Source: Palsa-601 sp963801185
GTDB lineage: Bacteria > Actinomycetota > Acidimicrobiia > Acidimicrobiales > Bog-793
Direction: 5' to 3'
Length of the DNA: 64,000 nucleotides
NCBI GenBank assembly: GCA_963801185.1
Contig: CAWDDW010000003.1
Coordinates: 1,612,001-1,676,000 of the forward strand
How positions within the stretch are numbered: the first letter of the stretch is position 1; every line of letters begins with the position of its first letter. This document shows, one piece after another, positions 53,222 to 61,110 of this stretch. The position numbers were made by a program, and so were the translations under genes. The notes below the pieces were generated by a model, which was not told the DNA's origin, searched no databases, and worked only from the letters and a program-made list of their open reading frames with translations.

Positions 53222-54418
53222 CTACGGCTCAGGCGTCGTTACGATCTTCCAACTCGCCCCGTTCCAGTGCTCGGCGAGCGCGCGGAAGGTGCCTGAGCCG
53301 GTCAGCGACGTCCCGACTGCCATGCAGCTCGACGGAGCATTGCACGCCACACCGTTGAACTGCCTCGACGGCAGTCCGGCCGGATTCGGCGTCGTCACGA
53401 TCTTCCAACTCGCGCCGTCCCAGCGCTCGGCGAGCGTGTGAAGCAGGAGAGTGCTGTTGAGATAGGCGCCGACGGCCATGCAGTCAGAGGTGCTGACGCA
53501 GGCGACTCCGGCGAGATAGCTGCGCTTTGCCGTAGCCGGGTTCGAGGTCGGCACGACCTTCCAGGCGGCGCCGTCCCAGTGCTCGCCTAGCGTCAGGGAT
53601 GTAGCCGAGCCCTTCTCGTAGGTGCCGAGAGCCTGACAGCTGACAACACCACTACAGGTGATGCCGTCGAAGAAGCTCTCGGTTGACCCGGTCGGGTTCC
53701 GCGTCGTCACCAACTTCCATACCGAGCCGTTCCAGTGCTCGGCGAGGGTGAAAGCCGTGTCCGCATTGAAGTGAGCAGTGCCGACGGCCGTGCAGTCTGA
53801 GGCACCGAGACATTCGACGCCGTCCAGTCCGCTCATGGTCGCCCGCTTCGCGTTCGGCGTCGTCACCAACTTCCACACCGACCCGTTCCAGTGCTCGGCG
53901 AGAGTGAAGAGCGTGAGAGGACGGCTGCCGATTACGCTGCCGACGGCCGTGCAGTCGGAGGCGCTAACGCAGGCGACACTGTCTAGCTCGCTCGAGGTGG
54001 CCCGACGTGGGTTCGGCGACGGCAGGATCTGCCACGTGATGCCGTTCCATCGCTCGACGAGAGTGAGAGAGTTGTCCGAGCGGTCGAGGCTGTAGCCGAC
54101 GGCAATGCAGCTCGATGTTTCCGAGCAGGAAACTCCGTGAAATTTGCTCCCTCGTGCCCCCACCGGGTTCGGCGTCGGCAAAACGGTCCAGTGCGTCCCG
54201 TTCCATAGCTCGGCGAGAGTGACAGAGACGCTGCCGGGGTTGGCGTCGTTGCCCACTGCCACGCAGTTCGCCTTATTGACGCAGGCAATGCCGGTAAGGT
54301 ATCCGTCCTCGGCGCCCAGGGCCGCGGCCGCTCGGCCGACAGCCGTAGCCGGTGCAGCCCCGAGGGCGAGCAATCCGATCACGGCGGCCACTGCGCCGAC
54401 GCGGGGATGAGTGAGCAT
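53222..54418 (-). CDS. Secreted seven-repeat protein with paired cysteines (probable beta-propeller)
   Basis: 398 residues from ATG 54418. A signal peptide (MLTHPRVGAVAAVIGLLALG, cut near ATA) is followed by seven repeats of about 52 residues. Each has a GVxCxxxxxCxAVG core (LTGIACVNKANCVAVG, FHGVSC, LDSVAC, LDGVEC, FDGITC, LAGVAC, FNGVAC) and then TLAEHWNGxxWxxVxTPNP. The even length, Trp-containing strands and number seven point to a seven-bladed propeller, each blade closed by a disulfide. No enzyme residues are evident; binding of cell-surface or extracellular ligands is a guess. It reads leftward toward the tRNA. Confidence 0.8.
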   Translation of the reverse strand: MLTHPRVGAVAAVIGLLALGAAPATAVGRAAAALGAEDGYLTGIACVNKANCVAVGNDANPGSVSVTLAELWNGTHWTVLPTPNPVGARGSKFHGVSCSETSSCIAVGYSLDRSDNSLTLVERWNGITWQILPSPNPRRATSSELDSVACVSASDCTAVGSVIGSRPLTLFTLAEHWNGSVWKLVTTPNAKRATMSGLDGVECLGASDCTAVGTAHFNADTAFTLAEHWNGSVWKLVTTRNPTGSTESFFDGITCSGVVSCQALGTYEKGSATSLTLGEHWDGAAWKVVPTSNPATAKRSYLAGVACVSTSDCMAVGAYLNSTLLLHTLAERWDGASWKIVTTPNPAGLPSRQFNGVACNAPSSCMAVGTSLTGSGTFRALAEHWNGASWKIVTTPEP

Positions 54419-54488
54419 CGCGGTCGCTCCCTGGAATTGCTCCTGCTGCTTCGATCGGGTGCCGAGGCTAGTGCGCTGACACGCAACC

Positions 54489-54518
54489 TGCGCGTCCACC
54501 ACTTGTGGTGGACGCGCA
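54489..54518. repeat. Perfect 30-bp palindrome
   Basis: TGCGCGTCCACCAC and its exact complement are separated only by TT. It lies 71 bp upstream of the propeller gene start and overlaps the beginning of the IS630 remnant on the other strand. It may be an operator or part of a terminal repeat of the decayed IS. Confidence 0.75.
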
Positions 54519-54903
54519 GACTTCTCCCCTGTCGACACCAGTGCGCGTCAGAAGGCTGTCGGACGACGAAGGCCGGCAGCCGCAGCAGATCGTCCGCCGG
54601 GGCAGCGGCAAGTCCGACAACTCGGTCGTGAAGTGGCGACGGGCGCTCGTCGTGCTCGCGTCGGCCGGGGGCAACGACGTCGCCGCAATCGCGCGGCTGG
54701 TCCACGCCTCGCCCGATCCGGTGCGGGAGATGATCCACCGCTTCAACGAGATGTGTCGTCTGACGTGGACCCCAAGTGGGCGGGTGACGGATCCCGCCGG
54801 ATCACGAAGACTGAACGCGAGCTCATCGTCTCGTCGGCCACCGCTCGCCCGACCGCCCTCGGCCAGCCCTTCGCTCGCTGGAGCATCCACAAGCTCGAGG
54901 TCG
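54505..54903 (+). pseudogene. IS630-family transposase remnant
   Basis: The N-terminal helix-turn-helix of an IS630 transposase is recognisable: VRVRRLSDDEGRQPQQIVRRG, SVVKWRRALVVLASAGG and AIARLVHASPDPVREMIHRFNEM. The frame then shifts (about 54755) to DPKWAGD, RRITKTERELIVSSATARP and GQPFARWSIHKL, after which similarity is lost. The catalytic DDE domain is absent, so it is non-functional. Confidence 0.75.
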
Positions 54904-55026
54904 GCCGATCTGTCTTGTCCGTGCCGACCCGCCTCACCAGCTCCCGGTGCGTTGGTGGGTGGTCGTGGTGCTCGGTACCGGAGCTGTGCTCAAAAGCGCC
55001 GGGGAGTCGCCCGATCCGTGCAGCCG

Positions 55027-55305
55027 CTACTTGCTGCGCTTCTTGGCGGTGGGCTTCGCCTTCGCCGCGGGGACTGTGCTTGTCTTCGTCGGCTTGGCAG
55101 CTACCTCCGCGGACTTCTTGGCGGTCCGTGAGCGCGTCTTCCCGATCACCTCGATCGAACCCATCGAGGGCAGGATGCTGGTCTCTTCGCCCGTCGCCCA
55201 CCGCACCCGCAGGAGCGAGCCGGTCACGCCGGTCACGACTCCCTCGCGAGGAGCCGCGCCGATCTTCCTCGAGGGAACAAGCACGCGATCTCCAATGGAT
55301 GCCAT
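55027..55305 (-). CDS. DUF1918 protein with Lys/Ala tail
   Basis: 92 residues from ATG 55305 (MASIGDRVLVPSRKIG); ATG 55314 is the alternative. The beta-barrel core GDRVLVPS..REGVVTGVTGSLLRVRWATGEET is the small DUF1918 domain, here followed by a basic tail (AKKSAEVAAKPTKTSTVP, KKRSK) like that of nucleoid-binding proteins. Function unknown. Automatic extension upstream would add unrelated residues. Confidence 0.78.
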   Translation of the reverse strand: MASIGDRVLVPSRKIGAAPREGVVTGVTGSLLRVRWATGEETSILPSMGSIEVIGKTRSRTAKKSAEVAAKPTKTSTVPAAKAKPTAKKRSK

Positions 55306-55314
55306 AGGCCGCAT

Positions 55315-55545
55315 GCTCCCACGGCGAGCGCTGGCTGGCCAGCCCGGCACCGGGCGTGTCGGTCGAGTGGGGTTGGTCCTCAGATGGCTTCGTCTGTGGC
55401 GTGGGTGGCGCAGTATGCGGCTGGACGGTGCTCTCCGCTGCGTCCGGTCCGCCACCTCGGACCTCGGCGGCGATCCGCTCGGCCGCCTCAGGATCGCCCG
55501 AGTACCCCGTCCAGCCGAGCAGGGAGGCGCTGAAACGGCCGGGGT
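55315..55545 (-). pseudogene. Decayed coding block, unidentified
   Basis: A clean-looking reading on the minus strand gives GRFSASLLGWTGYSGDPEAA, then a Pro/Thr-rich segment, with no start codon or clear stop, and runs into the DUF1918 gene. The same block, more decayed, is at 52990-53105. I do not recognise the family. The rest of 55546-55959 shows no gene. Confidence 0.4.
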
Positions 55546-55959
55546 GGGGCTCAGGTCGCGGTCGGGGCAGAGCGGCCTGCGCCGAACCTCGACGGACCTA
55601 GTGAGGCATCGCCGTTGCGAGTAAGTAGAGGTCCACGAGCGCCATCGCGCTCGTCACCATCATGAGTACCTGCGCGCTCGCTCTCACGCAGCCGTACGGG
55701 CTGGAAGTGGCACGGTGGCTGATCTCTCGCAAGCTGATCGGTCAGGGAGCGCTCGTGCTGCGTAGGTTCGGCGACGCGCATAGCGCTGCCGACGAGCCGC
55801 CTGGTAGCGGCTGGGCGGGTCGATCGAGGCGTCGGGACCAACGGAGCAGCTGGCCTGATCTGGTCCGAAACTGTTCCAAGCGACGACGTCCCGACCTACT
55901 CGGAAGCATCGTCGCCATACGCGAGACGATTTCGTGACGGCGCGATTCTCTATCCGCGC

Positions 55960-56802
55960 ATGCTCATCATGGTTGAGCAGCAACCACCTGGCCCGCTGCA
56001 ATCTAAGACGCATCGCGCCGTGCGCTCGCGACGAGGGAGGCTCGACAAGCCTCCCTGGCGGTCGCTCTCAGATCAGGTCGGAACCGTCGAGCAGATCTTC
56101 ATTTACCACGTGCTACTCGGAGAGCATTGTCTTCCCTTCCGGATGATGACGCCCGCTGAAGCTGTCATCCCGTTCGACGGGACTCGCCTGCTCTCGGGGG
56201 AGGACGAGCGACTCGACCGCTATCCGGGTATCGCAGACTGGTGGCGCGCTGCCGAGCGCACCTGGAACGACAACCGAAGCTCCGAGAAACGTACTCTCGA
56301 CCAGCAGATTGACTACATCGGTCAGCTCTCGGCACAGTTCCCACTGATGCCGACAAGAGTCGTGTACACGAAGGCCGGCAACTACCTCACGGCAGCAACG
56401 GTTACGGATACTCAGGCTGTCATCGACCACACGCTCTACTGGGGCGCGATGGCTTCCGTCGAGGAGGCGCGCTACCTGACAGCCGTGTTGAACGCCCCGG
56501 CCTTGGGTGCGATCGTCGAGCCCTATCAGTCACGCGGAGCCTTCGGGCCACGTCACTTCGACAAATACGTCTGGTATCCCCCCGTTCCTGAATTTGACGC
56601 GAGCGACGAGCAGCACCGTCGCCTCGCGAATTTGGGTGCAGAAGGCGAAACCGTCGCAGCGACGGTTCCTCTACCTGATGGGGGTCTGGGACGGGCGCCG
56701 ACGCTTGCGGTTGCATCTCCCGGGCCGTTCGACCTGACGGTCGCCGACTCGTTCACGACCCTGACCGGGCGAATGGCTGCCATCGTGGGCTACCGGCAGT
56801 GA
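55960..56802 (+). pseudogene. C-terminal fragment of a DNA methyltransferase (restriction-modification type)
   Basis: The 280 residues match the C-terminal target-recognition part of large N6-adenine DNA methyltransferases: VVYTKAGNYLTAATV, VIDHTLYWGAMASVEEARYLTAVLNAPALGAIVEPYQSRG and GPRHFDKYVWYPPVPEFD. The catalytic N-terminal part with NPPY and the SAM-binding motifs is not present upstream, where 55546-55959 holds nothing similar. This is therefore a truncated remnant of a defence or modification gene. The nominal start (55960) is arbitrary; homology begins near KPPWRSL. Confidence 0.7.
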
Positions 56803-56839
56803 GTGGCGAGAGCGGTGGGTGAACGGCGAGATCGGCTAC

Positions 56840-56960
56840 GGCGTAGCGGATGGACAAGACGGATCGCCGATGACAACAGCGAGCTGCCCGGTGATCCTGG
56901 ACAGGTCGCTGGTGTGCCAGAGATGGCCACAGGCCCGCCGAAGTAACCGCCGGCGTTGAA
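56840..56960 (-). pseudogene. Decayed copy 1 of an unidentified coding block
   Basis: The minus strand reads WHTSDLSRITGQLAVVIG before losing sense. The ending matches the copies at 59041-59240 and 62281-62406, with the middle deleted. Confidence 0.5.
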
Positions 56961-56989
56961 CACGAGCCCGAAGAAGGTGCGCCCGGTCC

Positions 56990-58195
56990 TCAGGCCTGGA
57001 ACACGTACGCCCGCCCGGCGTTGCGTGCATGGCCCCCTGCACCCGCGATCGCAGTGCCGCCCGAAATGCTCACCGGGCCGAGGTAGTCGAATGCGACGGT
57101 GTCTGAGCCCTTCAGCTCGGCGATCTGTCTCCACCCGGATGCCGTCTTGGTGAACAGATACGCGCGACCGGCGCTCTTCGCGTGAACGGGTGCACCTACG
57201 ACGGCGCAGTTGGCCGAGATGGCTACCGACTCACCGAAGTAATCCGTGGCTACGGTGTCGGAGCCCTTCAGCTCGGCGGCCTGCTTCCACCCGGCTGCCG
57301 TCTTGGTGAACACGTACGCTCGCCCGGCATTCGCCGCGTGGCTCTGAGCCCCCACGATGATGGTGCTGCCCGAGATGGCCACCGAGGTACCGAAGTAATC
57401 CATGACGACGGTGTCGGACCCCTCCAGCTCGGCGATCTGCTTCCAGCCCGCTGTCGTTTTGGCGAAGACGTAAGCTCGACCAGCATTGATTGCGTGATAC
57501 CACGCTCCCACGACGACGGTGCTGGCTGAGATGGCCACACTGATGCCGAAGGCATCGAAAGCTACCGTGTCGGAGCCCTTCAGCTCGGCGGCCTGCTTCC
57601 ACCCGGCTGCCGTCTTGGTGAACACGTACGCTCGACCCGAGCCTCTTGCGTGGTTCCATGCACCCACAACGGCGGTCTTGCCTGAGATGGCCACGCTCAT
57701 GCCGAAGTAATCGCCGGCAACAATGTCGGACCCCTCCAGCTCGGCGGTCTGCCTCCAGCCGTGCGCCAGCTCCGTGTACACGTATGCCCGCCCAGCACTC
57801 TTGGCATGGCCCGGTGCGCCTACGAAGGCGGTCGTCCCTGAGATGGCCACCGATATTCCAAACCAGTCGCCGACGGCGGAATCGGAGCCCTTCAGCTCGG
57901 CGGCCTGCTTCCAGCCAGTCGCCGTCTTGGTGAACACGTACGCTCGGCCGCCTTGTTTCGCGTGGCCATACGCCCCGACTATCAGCCTCGTGCCCGAGAT
58001 GGCCACCGAGCTGCCGAAGTAATCCATGGCAGAGGTATCGGAGCCTTTCAGCTCTGCTAGTTGCGTTCCTATCGGCGGCGTGGTCCGAGGGCTTGCGGCC
58101 GCTGCTGAGGCGGTGCTCGCCAGAAGTGGCAAGGAGATCGCTCCTACAGCGACGAGCATGGGCAGGGCAGCGATTCCGGAATTGCGCAACAACAT
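56990..58195 (-). CDS. Secreted FG-GAP seven-repeat protein
   Basis: 401 residues from ATG 58195, with GAGGG 5 nt upstream. A signal peptide (MLLRNSGIAALPMLVAVGAI, cut near ASA) precedes seven repeats of about 50 residues: DxFGxSVAISG, then VVGAxxHAxxAGRAYVFTKTAxGWKQxAELKGSDT. Seven FG-GAP units form a beta-propeller as in integrin alpha subunits. The Ca-binding DxDxDG motif typical of integrin blades is not evident. Role unknown; adhesion or surface binding is plausible. Repeats are very similar at DNA level, so copy-number change by recombination is likely. Confidence 0.82.
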   Translation of the reverse strand: MLLRNSGIAALPMLVAVGAISLPLLASTASAAAASPRTTPPIGTQLAELKGSDTSAMDYFGSSVAISGTRLIVGAYGHAKQGGRAYVFTKTATGWKQAAELKGSDSAVGDWFGISVAISGTTAFVGAPGHAKSAGRAYVYTELAHGWRQTAELEGSDIVAGDYFGMSVAISGKTAVVGAWNHARGSGRAYVFTKTAAGWKQAAELKGSDTVAFDAFGISVAISASTVVVGAWYHAINAGRAYVFAKTTAGWKQIAELEGSDTVVMDYFGTSVAISGSTIIVGAQSHAANAGRAYVFTKTAAGWKQAAELKGSDTVATDYFGESVAISANCAVVGAPVHAKSAGRAYLFTKTASGWRQIAELKGSDTVAFDYLGPVSISGGTAIAGAGGHARNAGRAYVFQA

Positions 58196-58269
58196 GACCT
58201 CCCTCTGCATAACCACGAGCAACCGAGGATAGGTCAGCCACGCCCCCCGCATTCGCCCGTGGCACCCAC
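58196..58269. other. Short divergent gap, nothing recognised
   Basis: The 74 bases between the FG-GAP gene and the next rightward coding region show no clear promoter or hairpin. Confidence 0.4.
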
Positions 58270-58993
58270 GTGCGCCCAACCCGCAACCTCGCCCCCCACG
58301 ACTACCACCCGCCAGCTCCGTCGCAGCGCGGGCGAACGTTGAGGCCGCTCGTGCCAAGACCGCCGACCTGGTTCCGCAGCGTGGCAGACGTCGCCCGCCA
58401 GTGGCTCCTTCTCGACGACCCGACCCACATCGCGCCCCAGCAAGACTGGAGCCTCCCACAGGGTGTCCTCCGACGCCGCCAGGTGACCGGATGCCCTCGG
58501 CTAGTAGATCGGGTCGGCAAAGGAGGGCACGAAGATCGACGCGGGACCGCTGGCGCTCATTCTCGACGAGGAGGATCTGACCTCGACGTTCCTCCCTGGA
58601 GACGAGTGGGAGTGCCTGGTGCTGCCGGTGCTGATCGCGGCCGGAGAGAAGCATGTCTCCGAAGTCTCTGGCGTGAAGCAGGGGACTGTGCGATACGTGT
58701 TGAAGGGTCGGTCACCGAGGCTGGCGCAACGTGGCAAGTTGTTAGCCGCGGCTGACCGGATCGCGAGAGAGGGCTTGGCATCGGCTGATCGGGAGGTGCC
58801 GCTCACGATGACCGGCCGACTTTCGCTCTGGCTGTCGTTACTGCCCTCCGAACAACGGACTTGCCACGGTTGCGGATGGTGGCTCAGCGGACGACAGCAA
58901 AAGTGGTGCGACGAGTGCGCTGGGTCCGGACAACGTCGCAAGGCGACTACTGCGCCGCGCCACAACGACGGTGCCAATGGCGACAGCGTTTGA
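58270..58993 (+). CDS. Unidentified protein with helix-turn-helix and zinc ribbon, frameshifted
   Basis: Two frames join into about 241 residues if one G is removed near 58522-58527 (VDRVGKEGTKIDAGPLALIL). The first part reads PTWFRSVADVARQWLLLDDP. The second has a helix-turn-helix-like stretch (VSEVSGVKQGTVRYVLKGRSP) and a Cys4 zinc ribbon (CHGCGWWLSG, KWCDEC). This resembles genes of plasmids and integrative elements, but I cannot name the family. The upstream start (GTG 58270) is tentative. Confidence 0.5.
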
Positions 58994-59260
58994 CGCCAGC
59001 CTGGCAGTCGTCGGCTCGACCGACTTCGGACCAGGCGGACAACGACGATCAAGGGCCTCAGCATCGAGATCGGTGCCGCCGCGGTCACGACGGGTGGCTT
59101 CGTCTCGATCCAAGACACCGGTACCGGTCACAACCTCTGGCAGACCAACCTGTCGGCGGCCGGGCATGTCACGGCGGACATCCCGCTCGGGCCAGCCGGC
59201 TACACGATCAACGGCCAGCTCGCCGTCGTCATCGGGAGGAGTCACGAGAGCCAGCGTAGA
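58977..59260 (+). pseudogene. Copy 2 of an unidentified coding block, best preserved
   Basis: From ATG 58977 (MATAFDASLAVVGSTDFGPG), the sense passes to another frame near 59040: TIKGLSIEIGAAAVTTGG, TGHNLWQTNLSAAGHVTADI and LGPAGYTINGQLAVVIG. The fold looks all-beta, about 95 residues. Family not recognised. The rest of 59261-59561 shows no gene. Confidence 0.5.
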
Positions 59261-59561
59261 AGCGGTCCGAGCGGGACGGCTCGAAGACACGGTTTCTCGC
59301 CCCAACCGCCCCGGTCGGTCCCTCCCCCGGTTCCGCCCCGGCCGGTCCGGTCCGGCCCTTGTGGGCCGGCCGTCCGTCCGTGGCTCCCCCGGTCCCGGCC
59401 TTCTGTGCGTGCCCCGTGGCCGGTTGTGGTGTCGCTGGGTGCGCTGTCCCTTGCTCTCCCCACTCACTCCGCCCGGGAGAGAAAGGCGCCCGGGGCAGCA
59501 CGGGACGAAACCGTAACGTAGAAACGCAGGACCAGGAAGAACGTCACGGAGGGGCGGAGGA

Positions 59562-59569
59562 GCTTATGG
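59562..59569. repeat. 8-bp target duplication, left copy
   Basis: GCTTATGG directly outside the left inverted repeat; identical to 60994-61001. An 8-bp duplication is typical of the ISL3 family. Confidence 0.85.
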
Positions 59570-60993
59570 GGCGCTACGCGAATGAGTGGGGAGGACTCGT
59601 CCGGATCCTCGGTGGTGAGGGACGCCGCGGCCAGCTGACACCGCCGGTGTGGAGCAACACCCTGAGTCGGTAGTGGCTGAAGGTTCGAAAGCCGTTCCCG
59701 GCCCGCTTCACCTTCTTCACACAGAGGTTCATCGCTTCGGTCGGTCCGTTCGAGGCGCCGGTGCGGTGGTGGTTCAAGATCTCCTCGCGCCATCGCTTGA
59801 GGGTGTGACCGAGCGAGCGGATCTCGGCCACCTCGTCCTCGAGACAGCCGGCGATCGCCTTGTCGAGAAGGAGGGCAGCGGTCTCGAGATCGTCGGTGAG
59901 ATAGACGTCGCGGACCGACTCCTTCGCGAGCCAGGCACCGAGGAGCTCGTCGTTCGGGTCGCCCATCCTGAGGCCGAGCATCATCCGGTCGTGGCCTTTC
60001 TCGTCGAGGCGCTCGGCCCCCGACAAGAGCAGCTTCCGGATCTTGTAGAGCGGATCGCCTTTCCTGCCGCGGTGCCCGGTCAGCTCGTTCTGGACCCGTC
60101 GTCGCAACTTGTCGACACAGCGGTTGGCGACCCGGACGACATGGAACGGATCGGCGACCCGCACGACATGGTCAAGGTGCGGGCTGAGCCCCGCCCGGTA
60201 GCTCTCGGCCAGGTCGGTCGCGACGACGCCGATGCCACCGAGCCACGCCGGATCGGCTCCGGCACACCATCGCCGCAGGTCAGCGGCAGTGTTCCCCTGC
60301 AAGATGTCGATCACCTTGTGACGCTCGAGATCGACGAGGCCAGTCGCGTACAGCGTGCGGTGCGTGCGGTTCGCCTTCAAGAAGGAGGTCTCGTCGACAC
60401 CGAGCGAGGAGACCTCGCCGACGCGGTCCGGGTCGTCGACAAGGGGACGGCCGTGCCGCTCGACGGCCGACATCACGGTCCACCAGCAGACCCCGAGCTC
60501 GTCGGCGAGCCCGCTCACGGGCCGTGCGAGCTCACCGACCTGGCGACAGGCCTCCTCGCCGACGCGTACGGTGAGCACGGCCCGCTCCGGTACGTGCTCG
60601 GAGGTCTCGGTCCAGGTGCGCGTCGGGCACTCGCGCATCCCACAGCGCCAGCGGCGCTTCGACCACACAAGGCGCGTCGGGCGACCGAAGCAGGCGAGGT
60701 CCCGGATCTCGAGGCGCATGCGGTCGTGCGCTTCGGCCTTCACACCACATGCTGTGCACCACGCCGCGACGTCGAGCGTCTCGATCGAGATGACGACTTC
60801 CGACTCGGTCTCGTGCACACCGGTGATGCGGAAGCCGCGCAGTCCAAGGATCGCTTCCGCGAAGCCAGTACCGTCGTGCATGTCAGAGGTCCCTCCCGTT
60901 GATGTCGTCGAACAACAGCAACGATGGCGGGGCCTCTGGCCGCGTTGGTGGATGGTCGGTTAGCTCACGATCCCCACTTCAACGCGAAGCGCC
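59570..60993. mobile_element. Complete ISL3-family insertion sequence (1,424 bp)
   Basis: Inverted repeats of 23 bp (59570-59592 and 60971-60993) share 18 positions: outer GGCGCT, inner CGCG and the end AGTGGGGA. They enclose one transposase gene and are flanked by a perfect 8-bp direct repeat. Transposase stop lies inside the left repeat. The perfect target duplication and open transposase frame indicate a recent, possibly active insertion. Confidence 0.9.
59574..60881 (-). CDS. tnpA: ISL3-family transposase
   Basis: 435 residues from ATG 60881, with GGGAGGG about 9 nt upstream. An N-terminal Cys-rich zinc-binding region (WCTACG and WRCGMRECPTRTW) precedes a helix-turn-helix; the DDE core has Asp in GVDETSFLKA, Asp in VVATDLAESYRAGL and Glu in SNGPTEAMNLCVKKVKR. 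VADPFHVVRVANR is typical of the family. It spans nearly the whole element and is intact, unlike many genes here. Confidence 0.93.
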   Translation of the reverse strand: MHDGTGFAEAILGLRGFRITGVHETESEVVISIETLDVAAWCTACGVKAEAHDRMRLEIRDLACFGRPTRLVWSKRRWRCGMRECPTRTWTETSEHVPERAVLTVRVGEEACRQVGELARPVSGLADELGVCWWTVMSAVERHGRPLVDDPDRVGEVSSLGVDETSFLKANRTHRTLYATGLVDLERHKVIDILQGNTAADLRRWCAGADPAWLGGIGVVATDLAESYRAGLSPHLDHVVRVADPFHVVRVANRCVDKLRRRVQNELTGHRGRKGDPLYKIRKLLLSGAERLDEKGHDRMMLGLRMGDPNDELLGAWLAKESVRDVYLTDDLETAALLLDKAIAGCLEDEVAEIRSLGHTLKRWREEILNHHRTGASNGPTEAMNLCVKKVKRAGNGFRTFSHYRLRVLLHTGGVSWPRRPSPPRIRTSPPHSFA

Positions 60994-61001
60994 GCTTATG
61001 G
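60994..61001. repeat. 8-bp target duplication, right copy
   Basis: GCTTATGG directly outside the right inverted repeat. Confidence 0.85.
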
Positions 61002-61110
61002 CCTGGCCGGAGAGGCGCCAGGCTCAACAAGGAATCCCGGGGCCTGCTCCACCCGCCCATGACAGTCTCGAACCGGTACGCCTGATCGGTGGAACGCTCT
61101 GATTACCGTG

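Noticed and set aside
54919..55624. Plus-strand frames over the DUF1918 gene
   Set aside because: They are antisense to a recognisable DUF1918 core with a basic tail and lack any family signal.
58519..58537. Perfect AAGGAGG followed 8 nt later by ATC, suggesting a rare ATC start codon
   Set aside because: Removing one G in this run joins two clean coding frames across it (DRVGKEGTKIDAG), so the segment is better read as internal coding sequence with an indel.
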